This document shows positions 44,744 through 52,444 of a stretch of DNA of 64,000 nt, one piece after another; the stretch's first letter is position 1, and each line of letters starts with the position of its first letter. Position numbers and translations under genes: made by a program. The stretch comes from Aureimonas ureilytica (GTDB taxonomy: Bacteria > Pseudomonadota > Alphaproteobacteria > Rhizobiales > Rhizobiaceae). The stretch covers positions 62,001-126,000 of the forward strand of contig NZ_LDQA01000020.1 of assembly GCF_001475935.1 (NCBI RefSeq), written 5' to 3'. Below the pieces are notes generated by a model, which ran no database searches, was not told the origin of the DNA, and worked only from the letters and a program-made list of their open reading frames with translations.

Positions 44744-46381
44744 ATGTCGCACATGCAGGATCTTCTGATCGGCATCGACGCCGGAACCTCGGTGATCAAG
44801 GCCGTGGCCTTCGATCTCGGCGGCCGGCAGATCGCGGTCGCATCGGTTCTCAACCATTATGCGCTCGGCCGCGACGGCTCCGCCCGGCAATCTCTCAGCC
44901 AGACCTGGGACGACTGCGCCCGCGCGCTGCGCGATCTCGGGACGAAGGTGGAAAACCTCGCCCGCCGCACCGCCGGCGTCGCGGTCACCGCTCAGGGCGA
45001 CGGGACATGGCTTGTCGGCGCGCGTAACCGGCCGGTGACGGATGCCTGGCTCTGGCTGGACGCCCGCGCCGCGCCGAGCGTGCGCCGTCTCGTGCAATCG
45101 CCGCTGGAGCGCCAGCGCTTCGAGCGCACCGGCACAGGGCTGAACACCTGCCAGCAGGGCGCGCAGCTGGCGCATATGGACGCCACCTCGCCTGAATTGC
45201 TCGACGGCGCGGAAGTCGCACTCCACTGCAAGGACTGGCTCTATCTCAACCTGACGGGCGTCCGCGCGACCGACCCGTCCGAGGCGAGCTTCACCTTCGG
45301 CGATTTCCGCACGCGGCGCTATGATGACACGGTGATCGAATCGCTGGGTCTGACCCATCGTCGCTCGCTCCTGCCCGAGATCGTGGACGGGACTGAGACC
45401 ACCCATCCGCTGTCCGCCGAGGCCGCACAGGCGACCGGGCTGCTCGCCGGAACGCCGGTCAGTCTGGGCTATGTCGACATGGTGATGACGGCGCTCGGCG
45501 CGGGCGTCCATGCCGGTGGCGCGCCGGCCGCCTGCTCCACGGTCGGCTCGACCGGCGTTCACACGCGCGCGGTTTCCGCCTCCGACGTCGTGCTGAACGC
45601 CGAGGGCACGGGCTATGTGATCGCGCTGCCGATTCCCGGCATCGTGACGCAGGTCCAGACCAACATGGCAGCGACGCTCAATATCGATTGGGCGCTGCGC
45701 ATGGCGGGCGACCTTCTGGCCGAGATGGGCTGCGAGACAAGCCATGCCGATCTCGTGCAGCGCATCGAAGGCTGGATGCAGAAGAGCCAGCCGGGCGCGC
45801 TTCTCTACCACCCCTATATTTCGGACACCGGCGAGCGCGGCCCCTTCGTCAATGCCGATGCGCGGGCCGACTTCATCGGTCTGTCCGCCAACCACCGCTT
45901 TCCGGACCTGCTTCGCGCCGTCGTGGAAGGCCTCGGCCTTGCCGCGCGCGACTGCTACTCGGCCATCGGCGAATTGCCGGCCGAACTTCGGCTCACCGGC
46001 GGCGCGGCACGCTCCAAGGCGCTGCGCGCGGTTCTCTCGGCCTGCGTCGAGGCGCCCGTTCGCGTCTCCGCTCGCGAAGAAGCGGGCGCAGCGGGCGCGG
46101 CCATGATGGCCGCCGTCGCCATTGGCGCCTATCCCACGATGGACGCCTGCATCGCCGAATGGGTGACGCCGCTTCTGGGCGAAGCCGAAGCGCCGAATGC
46201 CGATCTCGTGCGCACCTATCGCGGCCTCTTCCCGGCCTATGCGCAGGCGCGGCGGGCTCTCGTTCCGGTCTGGAGCCAGTTGGCGGATCAGCGCAACGCG
46301 CCCGCCAGCGCGCCCGATCTCGAACCCGAACATACCGAACAGACCCTACTCGCGGCCCAGTCGGCCGAAAGGAGCGCATGA
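44744..46381 (+). CDS. eryA: Erythritol kinase
   Basis: FGGY-family kinase of 545 residues that would phosphorylate erythritol to L-erythritol 4-phosphate, the first step of the Brucella-type pathway. Motifs are IGIDAGTSVIKAVAFD near residue 9-24, AVTAQGDGTWLVG, LWLDARAAPSVR and the FGGY-C block LRLTGGAARSKALRAVLSACVEAPV. It is identified mainly by the eryA-eryB-eryC order with an adjacent SorC regulator. The stop overlaps the eryB start. The C-terminal 50 residues after PVWSQLAD are low-complexity and may be a lineage-specific tail. Confidence 0.9.
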   Translation: MSHMQDLLIGIDAGTSVIKAVAFDLGGRQIAVASVLNHYALGRDGSARQSLSQTWDDCARALRDLGTKVENLARRTAGVAVTAQGDGTWLVGARNRPVTDAWLWLDARAAPSVRRLVQSPLERQRFERTGTGLNTCQQGAQLAHMDATSPELLDGAEVALHCKDWLYLNLTGVRATDPSEASFTFGDFRTRRYDDTVIESLGLTHRRSLLPEIVDGTETTHPLSAEAAQATGLLAGTPVSLGYVDMVMTALGAGVHAGGAPAACSTVGSTGVHTRAVSASDVVLNAEGTGYVIALPIPGIVTQVQTNMAATLNIDWALRMAGDLLAEMGCETSHADLVQRIEGWMQKSQPGALLYHPYISDTGERGPFVNADARADFIGLSANHRFPDLLRAVVEGLGLAARDCYSAIGELPAELRLTGGAARSKALRAVLSACVEAPVRVSAREEAGAAGAAMMAAVAIGAYPTMDACIAEWVTPLLGEAEAPNADLVRTYRGLFPAYAQARRALVPVWSQLADQRNAPASAPDLEPEHTEQTLLAAQSAERSA

Positions 46382-47892
46382 TGACGGATATTCCGATGGT
46401 CGATCTCTTCGTGATCGGCGGCGGCATCAACGGCGCGGGCATCGCGCGCGATGCGGCCGGACGCGGGCTCAAAGTCATTCTCTGCGAGAAGGACGATCTG
46501 GCGCAGGGGACGTCCTCGCGCTCGGGCAAGCTCGTCCATGGCGGGCTTCGCTATCTCGAATATTACGAGTTCCGGCTGGTGCGCGAAGCGCTGATCGAGC
46601 GCGAAGTGCTCTTGAACTCGGCGAGTCACATCATCTGGCCCATGCGATTCGTCCTGCCGCACAGCCCGCAGGATCGCCCGGCCTGGCTCGTGCGCCTCGG
46701 TCTCTTCCTGTACGATCATCTGGGTGGCCGCAAGAAGCTGCCGGGCACGCGCTCGCTGGATCTGCGCCGCGACCCCGAAGGCGCGCCGATCCTCGACCAA
46801 TACACCAGGGGCTTCGAGTATTCGGACTGCTGGGTGGACGATGCGCGCCTCGTGGTGCTGAACGCCGTCGGTGCAGCGGAGAAGGGCGCCGAAATCCTGA
46901 CCCGCACCGCCTGCACCAGCGCGCGCCGCGAGAACGGCCAGTGGCGCGTCGAGATGCGCGACGAGCGCACGGGCGCGACGCGCACGGTTCTCGCTCGCTG
47001 CCTGATCAATGCCGGCGGCCCCTGGGTCAACGATATCGTTGGACGCGTGGCCGGCAGCAATTCGCGCCGCAATGTGCGCCTCGTGAAAGGCAGCCACATC
47101 ATCGTTCCCAAGTTCTGGGACGGCGACCACGCCTATCTCGTCCAGAATCACGACAAGCGCGTCATCTTCATCAACCCCTATGAGGGCGACAAGGCGCTGA
47201 TCGGCACGACGGACATTCCCTATGAGGGCCGGCCGGAAGAGGTGAAGGCCGACGAGTCGGAAGTCGAATATCTGCTGGCGGCCGTGAACCGCTACTTCAA
47301 GGAAAAGCTGCGCCGCAGCGACGTGATCGAGACCTTCTCGGGCGTGCGTCCGCTGTTCGACGACGGCCAGGGCAACCCTTCGGCCGTCACGCGCGACTAT
47401 ACGTTCGATCTCGATGAGACGGGCGGTGCGCCATTGCTCAACATCTTCGGCGGCAAGATCACCACCTTCCGCAAGCTCGCCGAACATGCCGTGCAGAAGG
47501 TCGGCAAGTTTTTCCCGAACATGGGGCCGGACTGGACGGCCGGGTCCAAGCTGCCGGGCGGCGAGATCGAGAATGCCGATTTCGTCGCCTTCACCGAAAA
47601 GATGCGCGAGGCCTATCCGTGGCTGCCGCGTGGGCTCCTGCATCATTACGGCCATCTCTACGGCGCGCGGATGACCAAACTCCTCGCGGGCGCGACCTCG
47701 ATGGACGGGCTCGGCCGCCATTTCGGCGCCAAGCTCTACGAAGCGGAAGTTCGCCACGTCGTGAACAACGAATGGGCGCTCAGCGCCGAGGACGTCTTGT
47801 TCCGGCGCACCAAGCAGGGGCTTCACATGAGCCCGGCCGAGCGCGAGACCTTCGCGCAATGGTTCGACGGCGAATTGCTGCGCGCCGCCTGA
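46381..47892 (+). CDS. eryB: Erythritol-4-phosphate dehydrogenase (GlpD family)
   Basis: FAD-dependent dehydrogenase of 503 residues that would oxidise L-erythritol 4-phosphate to the tetrulose phosphate. FAD motif FVIGGGINGAGIARDAAGRG is at about residues 10-29, followed by EKDDLAQGTSSRSGKLVHGGLRYLE and the C-terminal FGGKITTFRKLAEHA. Two adjacent ATGs (46378, 46381) are possible; 46381 puts AAGGAG at proper spacing and overlaps the eryA stop by one base. It is related to, but clearly distinct from, the GlpD-like protein at 34526-36238. Confidence 0.9.
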   Translation: MTDIPMVDLFVIGGGINGAGIARDAAGRGLKVILCEKDDLAQGTSSRSGKLVHGGLRYLEYYEFRLVREALIEREVLLNSASHIIWPMRFVLPHSPQDRPAWLVRLGLFLYDHLGGRKKLPGTRSLDLRRDPEGAPILDQYTRGFEYSDCWVDDARLVVLNAVGAAEKGAEILTRTACTSARRENGQWRVEMRDERTGATRTVLARCLINAGGPWVNDIVGRVAGSNSRRNVRLVKGSHIIVPKFWDGDHAYLVQNHDKRVIFINPYEGDKALIGTTDIPYEGRPEEVKADESEVEYLLAAVNRYFKEKLRRSDVIETFSGVRPLFDDGQGNPSAVTRDYTFDLDETGGAPLLNIFGGKITTFRKLAEHAVQKVGKFFPNMGPDWTAGSKLPGGEIENADFVAFTEKMREAYPWLPRGLLHHYGHLYGARMTKLLAGATSMDGLGRHFGAKLYEAEVRHVVNNEWALSAEDVLFRRTKQGLHMSPAERETFAQWFDGELLRAA

Positions 47893-47964
47893 CGGTCGCA
47901 GCGCGGCCGGGCTCGCCCCCGGTCGCGCGCTTCCCCGCCTCTCCCCTATCCTGAGACGAGCCCC

Positions 47965-48897
47965 ATGGCCCTGACCCTATCTCTCAACACCAATCCGCTG
48001 GTGAACCGCTTCGCCGATCCAGACGATCTGATCGAGACGGTAGCGCGGGACTTACGCATCCGCGATCTCCAACTGACGCACGAGTTCATCAACCCGTCCT
48101 GGCCCGCGCCCGTCATCCGCCGCCTGACGCGGCAGATGGGCGCCGCGCTTCAGCGCACGGGCGTCCGCGTGACATCGGGCATGACCGGCCCCTATGGGCG
48201 GCTCAATCATTTCGGCCACCCCGACCGGAACGTGCGCCGCTACTACGTCGACTGGTTCAAGACCTTCGCCGACATCACCGCCGATCTCGGCGGCCTCTCC
48301 GTCGGCACGCAGTTCGCGATCTTCACCTTCCAGGACTATGACGACTTGGGCCGGCGCGAAGAGCTGATCCAGATCGCGATCGACTGCTGGGCCGAGGTCG
48401 CCGACCACGCCAAATCAGCGGGCCTGTCCTATGTCTACTGGGAGCCCATGTCGGTGGGCCGCGAGTTCGGCCATACGATCGCCGAGACCATGGCGCTGCA
48501 GAACCGGCTGACGGAGGCCAACATGGCCGTACCCATGTGGATGATGGCCGATATCGACCATGGCGACATCACCTCACCCAACCCGGACGACACCGATCCT
48601 TACGCCTGGGCGCGCGCGGTGCCGAAGGTCTCGCCAATCATCCACATCAAGCAATCCACGATGGATAAGAGCGGCCACAGGCCCTTCACGGCCGAGCACA
48701 ACGCCAAGGGCCGCATCCAGCCCGAGCCGCTGCTGAAGGCTTTCGCGGAGGGCGGCGCGGTGGACAACGAAATCTGCCTCGAACTCTCTTTCAAGGAGCG
48801 CGAGCCGAACGACCGGGCGGTGATTCCGGCGATTGCCGAAAGCATCGCCTTCTGGGCGCCGCATATCGACACGGGCGCCAGCGATCTGAACATCTGA
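47965..48897 (+). CDS. eryC: EryC-like tetrulose-phosphate epimerase (sugar phosphate isomerase/epimerase)
   Basis: TIM-barrel enzyme of the xylose-isomerase-like AP-endonuclease-2 family, 310 residues. In Brucella EryC interconverts the tetrulose-phosphate isomers after EryB. Candidate metal ligands are in WEPMSVGREFGH (Glu), ADIDHGD (Asp/His) and the C-terminal ICLELSFKERE (Glu). It lies 72 bp downstream of eryB and is followed by a strong terminator. The next steps (EryH and EryI isomerases) are not encoded in this window. Confidence 0.88.
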   Translation: MALTLSLNTNPLVNRFADPDDLIETVARDLRIRDLQLTHEFINPSWPAPVIRRLTRQMGAALQRTGVRVTSGMTGPYGRLNHFGHPDRNVRRYYVDWFKTFADITADLGGLSVGTQFAIFTFQDYDDLGRREELIQIAIDCWAEVADHAKSAGLSYVYWEPMSVGREFGHTIAETMALQNRLTEANMAVPMWMMADIDHGDITSPNPDDTDPYAWARAVPKVSPIIHIKQSTMDKSGHRPFTAEHNAKGRIQPEPLLKAFAEGGAVDNEICLELSFKEREPNDRAVIPAIAESIAFWAPHIDTGASDLNI

Positions 48898-48904
48898 ACC
48901 AAGA

Positions 48905-48928
48905 GGCCGGCCATTGCGCCGGCCTTTT
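48905..48928 (+). terminator. Rho-independent terminator of the ery operon
   Basis: GGCCGGC (48905-48911) pairs with GCCGGCC (48918-48924) over a 6-nt loop, followed by TTTTCTTT, seven bases after the eryC stop. Confidence 0.9.
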
Positions 48929-49020
48929 CTTTGCGGCCGATCGGACGAGGGGCAGACCAAACGCAAAAAACGCCGCAGGCGAGAGCCATGCAGCGATCAT
49001 CAGATACATCAGGAAAATAA

Positions 49021-49105
49021 TGGTGCGGTCGAGAAGACTCGAACTTCCACGGGTTGCCCCACAGCGACCTCAACGCTGCGCGTCTACCAATTCCGCCACG
49101 ACCGC
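49021..49105 (-). tRNA. tRNA-Leu (anticodon GAG), copy 1
   Basis: Minus-strand sequence starts GCGGTCGTGGCGGAATTGG and ends CGACCGCACCA, with the CCA encoded. The acceptor arms GCGGTCG/CGACCGC pair fully. The anticodon stem is CAGCG/CGCTG with loop TTGAGGT, giving anticodon GAG for CUC/CUU codons. A variable arm (TGGGGCAACCCGT region) makes it class II as expected for leucine. It is identical to the copy at 49202-49286. Confidence 0.96.
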
Positions 49106-49201
49106 ACGTCGTGTCCGAACTCTCGTTCGGAATGGCCTTTCGGCCGATCTGCCTAGAGATCAGTGGTAGTCTGATCTCATCCCCCAAAATCTGAAGGAGA
49201 A
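49106..49201. other. Spacer between the tRNA-Leu copies, with first GNRA hairpin
   Basis: On the minus strand the 16-mer CCGAACGAGAGTTCGG (49130 to 49115) forms a 6-bp stem with a GAGA tetraloop just before copy 1. The rest includes GGCC-TTT-CGGCC and has no ORF. Confidence 0.7.
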
Positions 49202-49286
49202 TGGTGCGGTCGAGAAGACTCGAACTTCCACGGGTTGCCCCACAGCGACCTCAACGCTGCGCGTCTACCAATTCCGCCACGACCGC
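49202..49286 (-). tRNA. tRNA-Leu (anticodon GAG), copy 2
   Basis: Identical over all 85 bases to copy 1, including the encoded CCA, and on the same strand 181 bp away. Its 5' side carries two tandem hairpins: CCGAAC-GAAA-GTTCGG (49311 to 49296) and CCGAAC-GCGA-GTTCGG (49328 to 49313). Confidence 0.96.
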
Positions 49287-49478
49287 ACGTCGTGTCCGAA
49301 CTTTCGTTCGGTCCGAACTCGCGTTCGGCACCGGCCTCTCGACCGGTGAGCGGCGTTTAGCAAACGCCCCCCGAGCGCACAAGCACTTTCGCCGCCCGCG
49401 GCTCGTTTTTCTTCGAACCCGTTGATCCCGCTGGCAAACAGACTTTGCACATTCGTCGTGGAGCGTTAGACAGGTCCC

Positions 49479-50234
49479 ATGGACGCGCCCCTCCCCCAGC
49501 CCAAACCGCGACTCGCCACGCAGCCGGAACATTTTCGGACGGAAGGGCCGAACGCGGCTGTCGATTGGATCATCCACGACGGGCTCATGCCCTACCCGCA
49601 GGCGCTCGATTGGATGGAGCGGCGGGTGGAGGCCATCGCGCGGGGGGATGCGCCCGAGGCGGTGCTTCTGGTCGAGCATCCACCGCTCTACACGGCCGGC
49701 ACATCGGCGCAGGCCGGCGACCTGCTTCAGCCCGATCGCTTTCCCGTCTTCGCGGCCGGGCGTGGCGGCGAATATACCTATCACGGGCCAGGCCAGCGCG
49801 TGGCCTATGTCCTGCTCGATCTCAAACGCCGCCGGCCGGACATTCGCGCCTTCGTCTCGGCGCTCGAACATTGGGTGATCGAGACCTTGGCGCAATATCA
49901 GGTGCGAGGTGAGCGGCGGGAGGACCGCGTCGGCGTCTGGGTGCGCCGGCCGGAAAAGGCGCCGCTGCCCGACGGAACGCCGGCGGAAGACAAGATCGCC
50001 GCGATCGGCATTCGCCTGCGCCGCTGGGTGACGTTCCACGGCATCAGCTTGAATGTCGATCCCGACCTCTCCCATTTCTCTGGGATCGTCCCCTGCGGAA
50101 TCTCAGGCCATGGCGTCACCAGCCTCGTCGATCTCGGCCTGCCCGTCTCCATGCCCGAAGTGGACAGCGTGATGCGGGCCTGTTTCGAACAGGTCTTCGG
50201 GCCGACCGAGGCACGGAGCTTCGAAGCGGCATGA
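49479..50234 (+). CDS. lipB: Octanoyltransferase LipB
   Basis: Moves octanoyl groups from acyl-ACP to lipoyl domains for lipoate synthesis. The catalytic Cys206 is in GIVPCGI and the conserved Lys is in EDKIAAIG; the N-terminal [16 protein letters not shown] block is the family hallmark. It is 251 residues from the ATG at 49479. Its stop overlaps the DUF188 gene start by 4 bp. It is upstream-separated from the tRNA pair by about 190 bp. Confidence 0.94.
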   Translation: MDAPLPQPKPRLATQPEHFRTEGPNAAVDWIIHDGLMPYPQALDWMERRVEAIARGDAPEAVLLVEHPPLYTAGTSAQAGDLLQPDRFPVFAAGRGGEYTYHGPGQRVAYVLLDLKRRRPDIRAFVSALEHWVIETLAQYQVRGERREDRVGVWVRRPEKAPLPDGTPAEDKIAAIGIRLRRWVTFHGISLNVDPDLSHFSGIVPCGISGHGVTSLVDLGLPVSMPEVDSVMRACFEQVFGPTEARSFEAA

Positions 50235-50686
50235 GCGAGGCTGTTCGGGTTCTGGTGGATGGAGACGCCTGCCCGGTGAAGGACGAGGCGCTGGAGATCG
50301 CAACGCGCCTCGGGGCGCAGGCGGTCTTCGTCTCGAACGGGGGCTTGCGCCCCTCGCGCTATCCCGGCGCGCGACTCGTCACCGTTTCGGCTGGCGCGGA
50401 TGCCGCCGATCATTGGATCGCCGAGGAGGCGACGAGCCGGGATGTCGTCGTGACAGCCGATATCCCCCTCGCCTCCCGTGCCCTCGAGAAAAGCGCGATC
50501 GTGCTGCATCCGGACGGGCGCGCCTTCACGCCGGAATCGATCGGCTATGCCCTCTCCATGCGCAGCTTCAACCAGCATCTGCGCGAGACCGGAGAGAGCA
50601 AAGGCCTCAACCGCGCCTTCACCGCACAGGACCGTTCGCGCTTTCGCCAAGAGCTCGACCGCGCTGTCAGGCGGCTGACATCGTAA
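50231..50686 (+). CDS. YaiI/YqxD-family protein (DUF188)
   Basis: Conserved 151-residue protein of the DUF188 family, a PIN-like fold with possible nuclease activity not demonstrated for this member. Motifs [13 protein letters not shown] at residues 8-20, [17 protein letters not shown] and [20 protein letters not shown] match the family closely. It overlaps lipB by an ATGA and is therefore co-translated; the link to lipoate synthesis is positional only. Confidence 0.92.
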   Translation: MSEAVRVLVDGDACPVKDEALEIATRLGAQAVFVSNGGLRPSRYPGARLVTVSAGADAADHWIAEEATSRDVVVTADIPLASRALEKSAIVLHPDGRAFTPESIGYALSMRSFNQHLRETGESKGLNRAFTAQDRSRFRQELDRAVRRLTS

Positions 50687-50812
50687 AAAGGCACGTGGCG
50701 AGGCATCCCTTCGCGCTCGCGCGCCGTATATGAGGCATCAGCCCGGATCGTTTCCCGCCCAAGCGCTTGCGCTTTCGAAGGGAAAGGATCGAGACAGGAT
50801 GGTGCCCGCCCC

Positions 50813-51637
50813 ATGAAACTCACCGCCGAGCGCGACGGCCCGATCATTCGCCGCCACGCCCTCACCACGCGCCTCACCCATTGGCTTTGGGTGATCTGCC
50901 TGTTCTTCCTGCTCTTGTCCGGATTGCAGATCTTCATGGCCCGGCCCGATCTCTATATCGGCCAGCAGTCGGGCTTTGCCTTCGACAATTCCATCCTCTC
51001 GATCGGCGCAGGTTACCAGAACGGCGAATTGGTCGGCGTGACCCGCCTGTTCGGTTCGAGTTTCGACACGACAGGCTGGCTCGGCGCGATCGGGAACGCT
51101 GGAACGCTTCAGCCCCAGACCTTCCCCTCTTGGCTGACCGTGCCCTCCTATCGCGATCTGGCAACGGGCCGCGTCGTGCATTTCTTCTTTGCCTGGGTGC
51201 TGGTCGGCACGCTCCTCCTCTGGCTTGTCGGCAGCCTGATCAATCGGCATCTGTCACGGGACATCCTCCCGCGTGGGCGGGACGTTGCTGCTCTACCGAG
51301 CGACGTTGCCGACCATGCCCGCCTGCGCCTGCACCACCGGCGCACCTATGGGCCGCTTCAGAAGCTGTCTTATTTCGGCGTTCTCTTCGTTGCCCTTCCG
51401 CTGATGATCGCGACAGGCCTCACCATGTCGCCCGGCATGAACGCCTGGGCTCCCTGGACGCTCGATCTCTTCGGGGGGCGGCAGACGGCGCGCACGATCC
51501 ATTTCACGGTGATGCTGCTCCTGGTTCTCTTTGTCGCCGTCCATATCGCCATGGTGCTCCTGGCCGGCCCGTTCAATGAATTGCGCTCCATGGTGACAGG
51601 GCGGATGCGGGTGGACCGTGAGGAGGACGCAGCATGA
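50813..51637 (+). CDS. Cytochrome b561-type membrane subunit
   Basis: Diheme-type cytochrome b subunit of 274 residues with four to five membrane helices. Candidate heme-ligand histidines are in RRHALTTRLTHWLWVICL, RVVHFFFAWVLVG and ARTIHFTVMLLLVLFVAVHIAMV. Its stop overlaps the next start by 4 bp, and that gene encodes a molybdopterin oxidoreductase, so this protein most likely exchanges electrons between that periplasmic enzyme and the quinone pool. It is not of the MsrQ (YedZ) type. Confidence 0.85.
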   Translation: MKLTAERDGPIIRRHALTTRLTHWLWVICLFFLLLSGLQIFMARPDLYIGQQSGFAFDNSILSIGAGYQNGELVGVTRLFGSSFDTTGWLGAIGNAGTLQPQTFPSWLTVPSYRDLATGRVVHFFFAWVLVGTLLLWLVGSLINRHLSRDILPRGRDVAALPSDVADHARLRLHHRRTYGPLQKLSYFGVLFVALPLMIATGLTMSPGMNAWAPWTLDLFGGRQTARTIHFTVMLLLVLFVAVHIAMVLLAGPFNELRSMVTGRMRVDREEDAA

Positions 51638-52413
51638 CCATCCGGCTCGACCGCCGCCGCTTCCTGTCCGGCGCCGCCATCGCCTCGACCTCGGCCTTGG
51701 CGGGCTGTTTCGACCCGCTTCTGGCCAATGACTCGCAGGTGCGCGGCGTCCTGGCAAAGGCCAACGACCTCACCTACCGCGCGCAACGCCTGCTGCTCGG
51801 CAGCGACAATCTGGCGCGAGAGTTCTCGCGCTCCGAAATTCGCCAGCCCATGCGCCCGAACGGCATCACCGACCCGCAGGACGAGGACTATCGCGCGCTG
51901 GCCGCCGCGAATTTCGAGACCTACCGGTTGGAGGTGAACGGGCTGGTGGATCGCCCCGCGAGCTTCTCCCTGGCGGACATCCGAAACATGCCGGCGCGCA
52001 CGCAGATCACCCGACACGACTGCGTGGAAGGCTGGAGCTGCATCGCGGAATGGACGGGCGCGCCGCTGCATCTGATCCTGGATCAGGTCGGCGTGAAGCC
52101 GCAGGCACGCTTCGTCGTGTTCTCCTGCTTCGACACGCTGGAGAACGGCTTCACCGGGCCGATCCGCTATTACGAATCGATCGACCTTCTGGACGCGCGC
52201 CATCCGCAGACGATCCTCGCCTACGGCATGAACGGCGCGGCGCTGCCGGTCGCCAATGGCGCGCCCATCCGGGTGCGCGTCGAGCGGCAGCTCGGCTACA
52301 AGATGGCCAAATATATCCGCGCCATCACACTGGCCGACAATCTCGCGACCTTCGGCGATGGCAGCGGGGGCTATTGGGAAGATCGCGGCTACGAGTGGTT
52401 CGCCGGAATTTGA
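51634..52413 (+). CDS. Tat-exported molybdopterin oxidoreductase (sulfite oxidase/MsrP-like)
   Basis: Molybdenum-cofactor protein of 259 residues. The N-terminus DRRRFLSGAAIASTSALAGC combines a twin-arginine signal with a lipobox (LAGC, Cys25), so it is probably a lipoprotein on the periplasmic side. The molybdenum-ligand cysteine is Cys130 in HDCVEGWS, equivalent to the RCVEAWS motif of MsrP/YedY; Cys136 follows. The C-terminus (LPVANGAPIRVRVERQLGYKMAKYI) is typical. It lacks the sulfite-oxidase dimerisation domain. It is paired with the cytochrome b gene by a 4-bp overlap. Substrate unknown. Confidence 0.87.
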   Translation: MTIRLDRRRFLSGAAIASTSALAGCFDPLLANDSQVRGVLAKANDLTYRAQRLLLGSDNLAREFSRSEIRQPMRPNGITDPQDEDYRALAAANFETYRLEVNGLVDRPASFSLADIRNMPARTQITRHDCVEGWSCIAEWTGAPLHLILDQVGVKPQARFVVFSCFDTLENGFTGPIRYYESIDLLDARHPQTILAYGMNGAALPVANGAPIRVRVERQLGYKMAKYIRAITLADNLATFGDGSGGYWEDRGYEWFAGI

Positions 52414-52421
52414 GGCTGTGG

Positions 52422-52444
52422 CGGCCGAGCGTTACGCTCGGCCG
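52422..52444. terminator. Hairpin at the convergent end of the molybdo-enzyme and ATP12 genes
   Basis: CGGCCGAGCG (52422-52431) pairs with CGCTCGGCCG (52435-52444), and the 3-nt loop is the ATP12 stop codon. No T run on either side, so it may block or stabilise ends. Confidence 0.5.

Larger units (their letters stand above)
49021..49311 (-). repeat. Tandem duplication of a tRNA-Leu unit (period 181 bp)
   Basis: Positions 49021-49130 and 49202-49311 match over 110 bp with one difference (C/T at 49122/49303), covering the tRNA and its 5' hairpin. A third hairpin copy lies at 49313-49328. The 71-bp spacer is not repeated. Confidence 0.9.

Noticed and set aside
49021-49328. Direct repeats that could look like a small CRISPR
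   Set aside because: The repeat unit is a complete tRNA gene with folded arms; spacing and number do not fit CRISPR.
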